A stretch of DNA of 14,712 nt from Caryophanales bacterium UBA6356 (GTDB lineage Bacteria > Bacillota_I > Bacilli_A > RFN20 > CAG-826), in contig DJRQ01000068.1 of assembly GCA_002440125.1 (NCBI GenBank), positions 1-14,712 on the forward strand, written 5' to 3'. The notes beneath the pieces are model-generated. The model did not search any database. It was not told the DNA's origin and saw nothing but the letters and a program-made list of their open reading frames with translations. Of the stretch, positions 14,425 through 14,712 are shown piece by piece (position 1 is the stretch's first letter; each line of letters begins with the position of its first letter). The translations under genes were made by a program, and so were the position numbers.

Positions 14425-14461
14425 TTTCATTCCTTTTTTCCTTCGCTATAAATTTATCGCG
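14425..14461 (+). promoter_or_regulatory. Candidate lipoprotein-gene promoter within a near-palindrome
   Basis: TATAAA (14447-14452) has TTTCAT 16 bp upstream. The -10 is embedded in an 18-base near-palindrome at 14444-14461 (CGC-T-ATAAATTTAT-C-GCG, one mismatched pair), which could be an operator. A start near 14458 would give a leader of about 150 bases. Confidence 0.4.
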
Positions 14462-14548
14462 ATGAAGAACTTGATCCTTCTGATAAAGGAAGAGGAACGC
14501 GAGTCAATCCATAGAGGATGATGGAAGGGGAGTTTCTCTCCCTTTTTT
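14457..14548 (+). ncRNA. Structured leader or small RNA ending in a terminator
   Basis: TCGCG (14457-14461) can pair with CGCGA (14498-14502), enclosing a TCCTT/AAGGA hairpin (14475-14479 with 14486-14490). The region ends in a terminator at 14525-14548. Bases 14485-14494 also complement the terminator's 3' arm (14536-14545) at 9 of 10 positions, so the terminator has a competing fold. This is the layout of an attenuator or a ligand-sensing leader, or of a free small RNA of about 90 bases. It matches no RNA family I recognise. Confidence 0.4.
14525..14548 (+). terminator. Intrinsic-terminator-like hairpin in the lipoprotein leader
   Basis: AAGGGGAG, loop TTT, CTC-(bulged T)-CCCTT forms an 8-bp stem, and the T-run continues four bases beyond it. 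It lies between the candidate promoter and the lipoprotein start, so readthrough must be controlled or the gene needs another promoter. Confidence 0.6.
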
Positions 14549-14605
14549 GTTAGGCTACTGGTTCTTGATCGAAAAAAATGGGCTAATATCGCCCGGAGGA
14601 AAATT

Positions 14606-14712
14606 ATGAAAAAGACTGGACTCCTTGTCGCAAACGGCATCATGTTCGCCGCGATGCTCGCTTCTTGTGGAAGAACTGCTGGAACAGGAAACGCGATTGA
14701 TGCGAAAGTGGA
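14606..14712 (+). CDS. Lipoprotein, probably ABC solute-binding protein, 3'-truncated by window edge
   Basis: Only 35 codons are visible. The ATG follows GGAGGA by five bases. The N terminus is a bacterial lipoprotein signal: M-K-K, a hydrophobic stretch, then the lipobox L-A-S-C21, after which C-G-R-T and a Gly/Thr-rich spacer follow. The mature protein would be lipid-anchored on the outer face of the membrane. Its position behind an MsmK/UgpC-type ATPase and a cre-like site suggests a sugar-binding protein, but no binding-domain sequence is in view, so this is inference. It is transcribed separately from the ATPase gene because of the terminator at 14156-14182. Confidence 0.8.
   Translation, partial: MKKTGLLVANGIMFAAMLASCGRTAGTGNAIDAKV

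Noticed and set aside
14462..14521. 19-codon leader peptide (M-K-N-L-I-L-L-I-K...) in the lipoprotein leader
   Set aside because: It has no ribosome site and no run of a single amino acid that would suit translation-based attenuation; it overlaps the proposed RNA fold.
14584..14589. TAATAT as a -10 box directly before the lipoprotein gene
   Set aside because: The nearest -35-like TTGATC is only 13 bp away, and transcription would begin inside the ribosome site.
14446..14643. 65-residue minus-strand frame across the lipoprotein leader
   Set aside because: It runs antisense through the promoter, terminator and signal-peptide region with no start signal or homology visible.

Overview
The window reads as a chromosomal segment of a low- to mid-GC Firmicutes-type bacterium, probably an uncultured host-associated lineage of Bacilli near the Mollicutes/Erysipelotrichia/RF39 radiation. 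The support is GGAGG-type Shine-Dalgarno sites, frequent TTG starts, TGA used as an ordinary stop (at least six genes, so not the Mycoplasma code), a GT-C/PucR/TM2 gene repertoire, and a UgpC/MsmK-type ABC ATPase carrying a large insert as some Mollicutes do. The taxonomic placement is inference.

Layout. Bases 1-1905 (+) hold the 3' part of a GH78-like (alpha-L-rhamnosidase-like) glycoside hydrolase. It converges on a minus-strand pair, acetate kinase (ackA, 4310-3108) followed by a DHH/DHHA1 nanoRNase-type phosphoesterase (3108-2107). The pair is coupled through a TAATG junction and closed by a hairpin terminator at 2069-2093. The gap between the convergent units (about 1906-2068) contains a long imperfect stem. 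From 4450 the plus strand carries a solitary small HEPN/DUF86-like protein, then a TATAAT box and a tightly packed run: glgB, glgP, dimeric dUTPase, a GT-C membrane glycosyltransferase and a short PucR-type HTH protein. The last four are linked by a GGAGG site or by overlapping stop/start codons. A minus-strand zinc-ribbon/TM2 protein (12467-12121) appears to carry a one-base deletion. It is divergent from a sugar-ABC ATPase (12617-14140) with an unusual N-terminal extension and a coiled-coil insert. That gene ends at a strong UUCG terminator, and about 420 bp later a lipoprotein begins (14606), cut by the window edge and probably the solute-binding protein of the same kind of transporter.

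Together the genes describe carbohydrate handling: deglycosylation (GH78-like), sugar import (ABC ATPase and candidate binding lipoprotein), glycogen building and breakdown (GlgB, GlgP) and substrate-level ATP formation with acetate release (AckA). Housekeeping dUTPase and nanoRNase genes are threaded through the same transcription units. Regulatory sequence is concentrated around the ABC genes: a perfect 17-bp palindrome before the ATPase, and a cre-like site, a promoter-like box inside a near-palindrome, and a leader that can fold into an intrinsic terminator or a competing pairing before the lipoprotein. The leader is the best candidate here for an undescribed regulatory element. No CRISPR array, tRNA, rRNA, insertion sequence or phage gene was seen.
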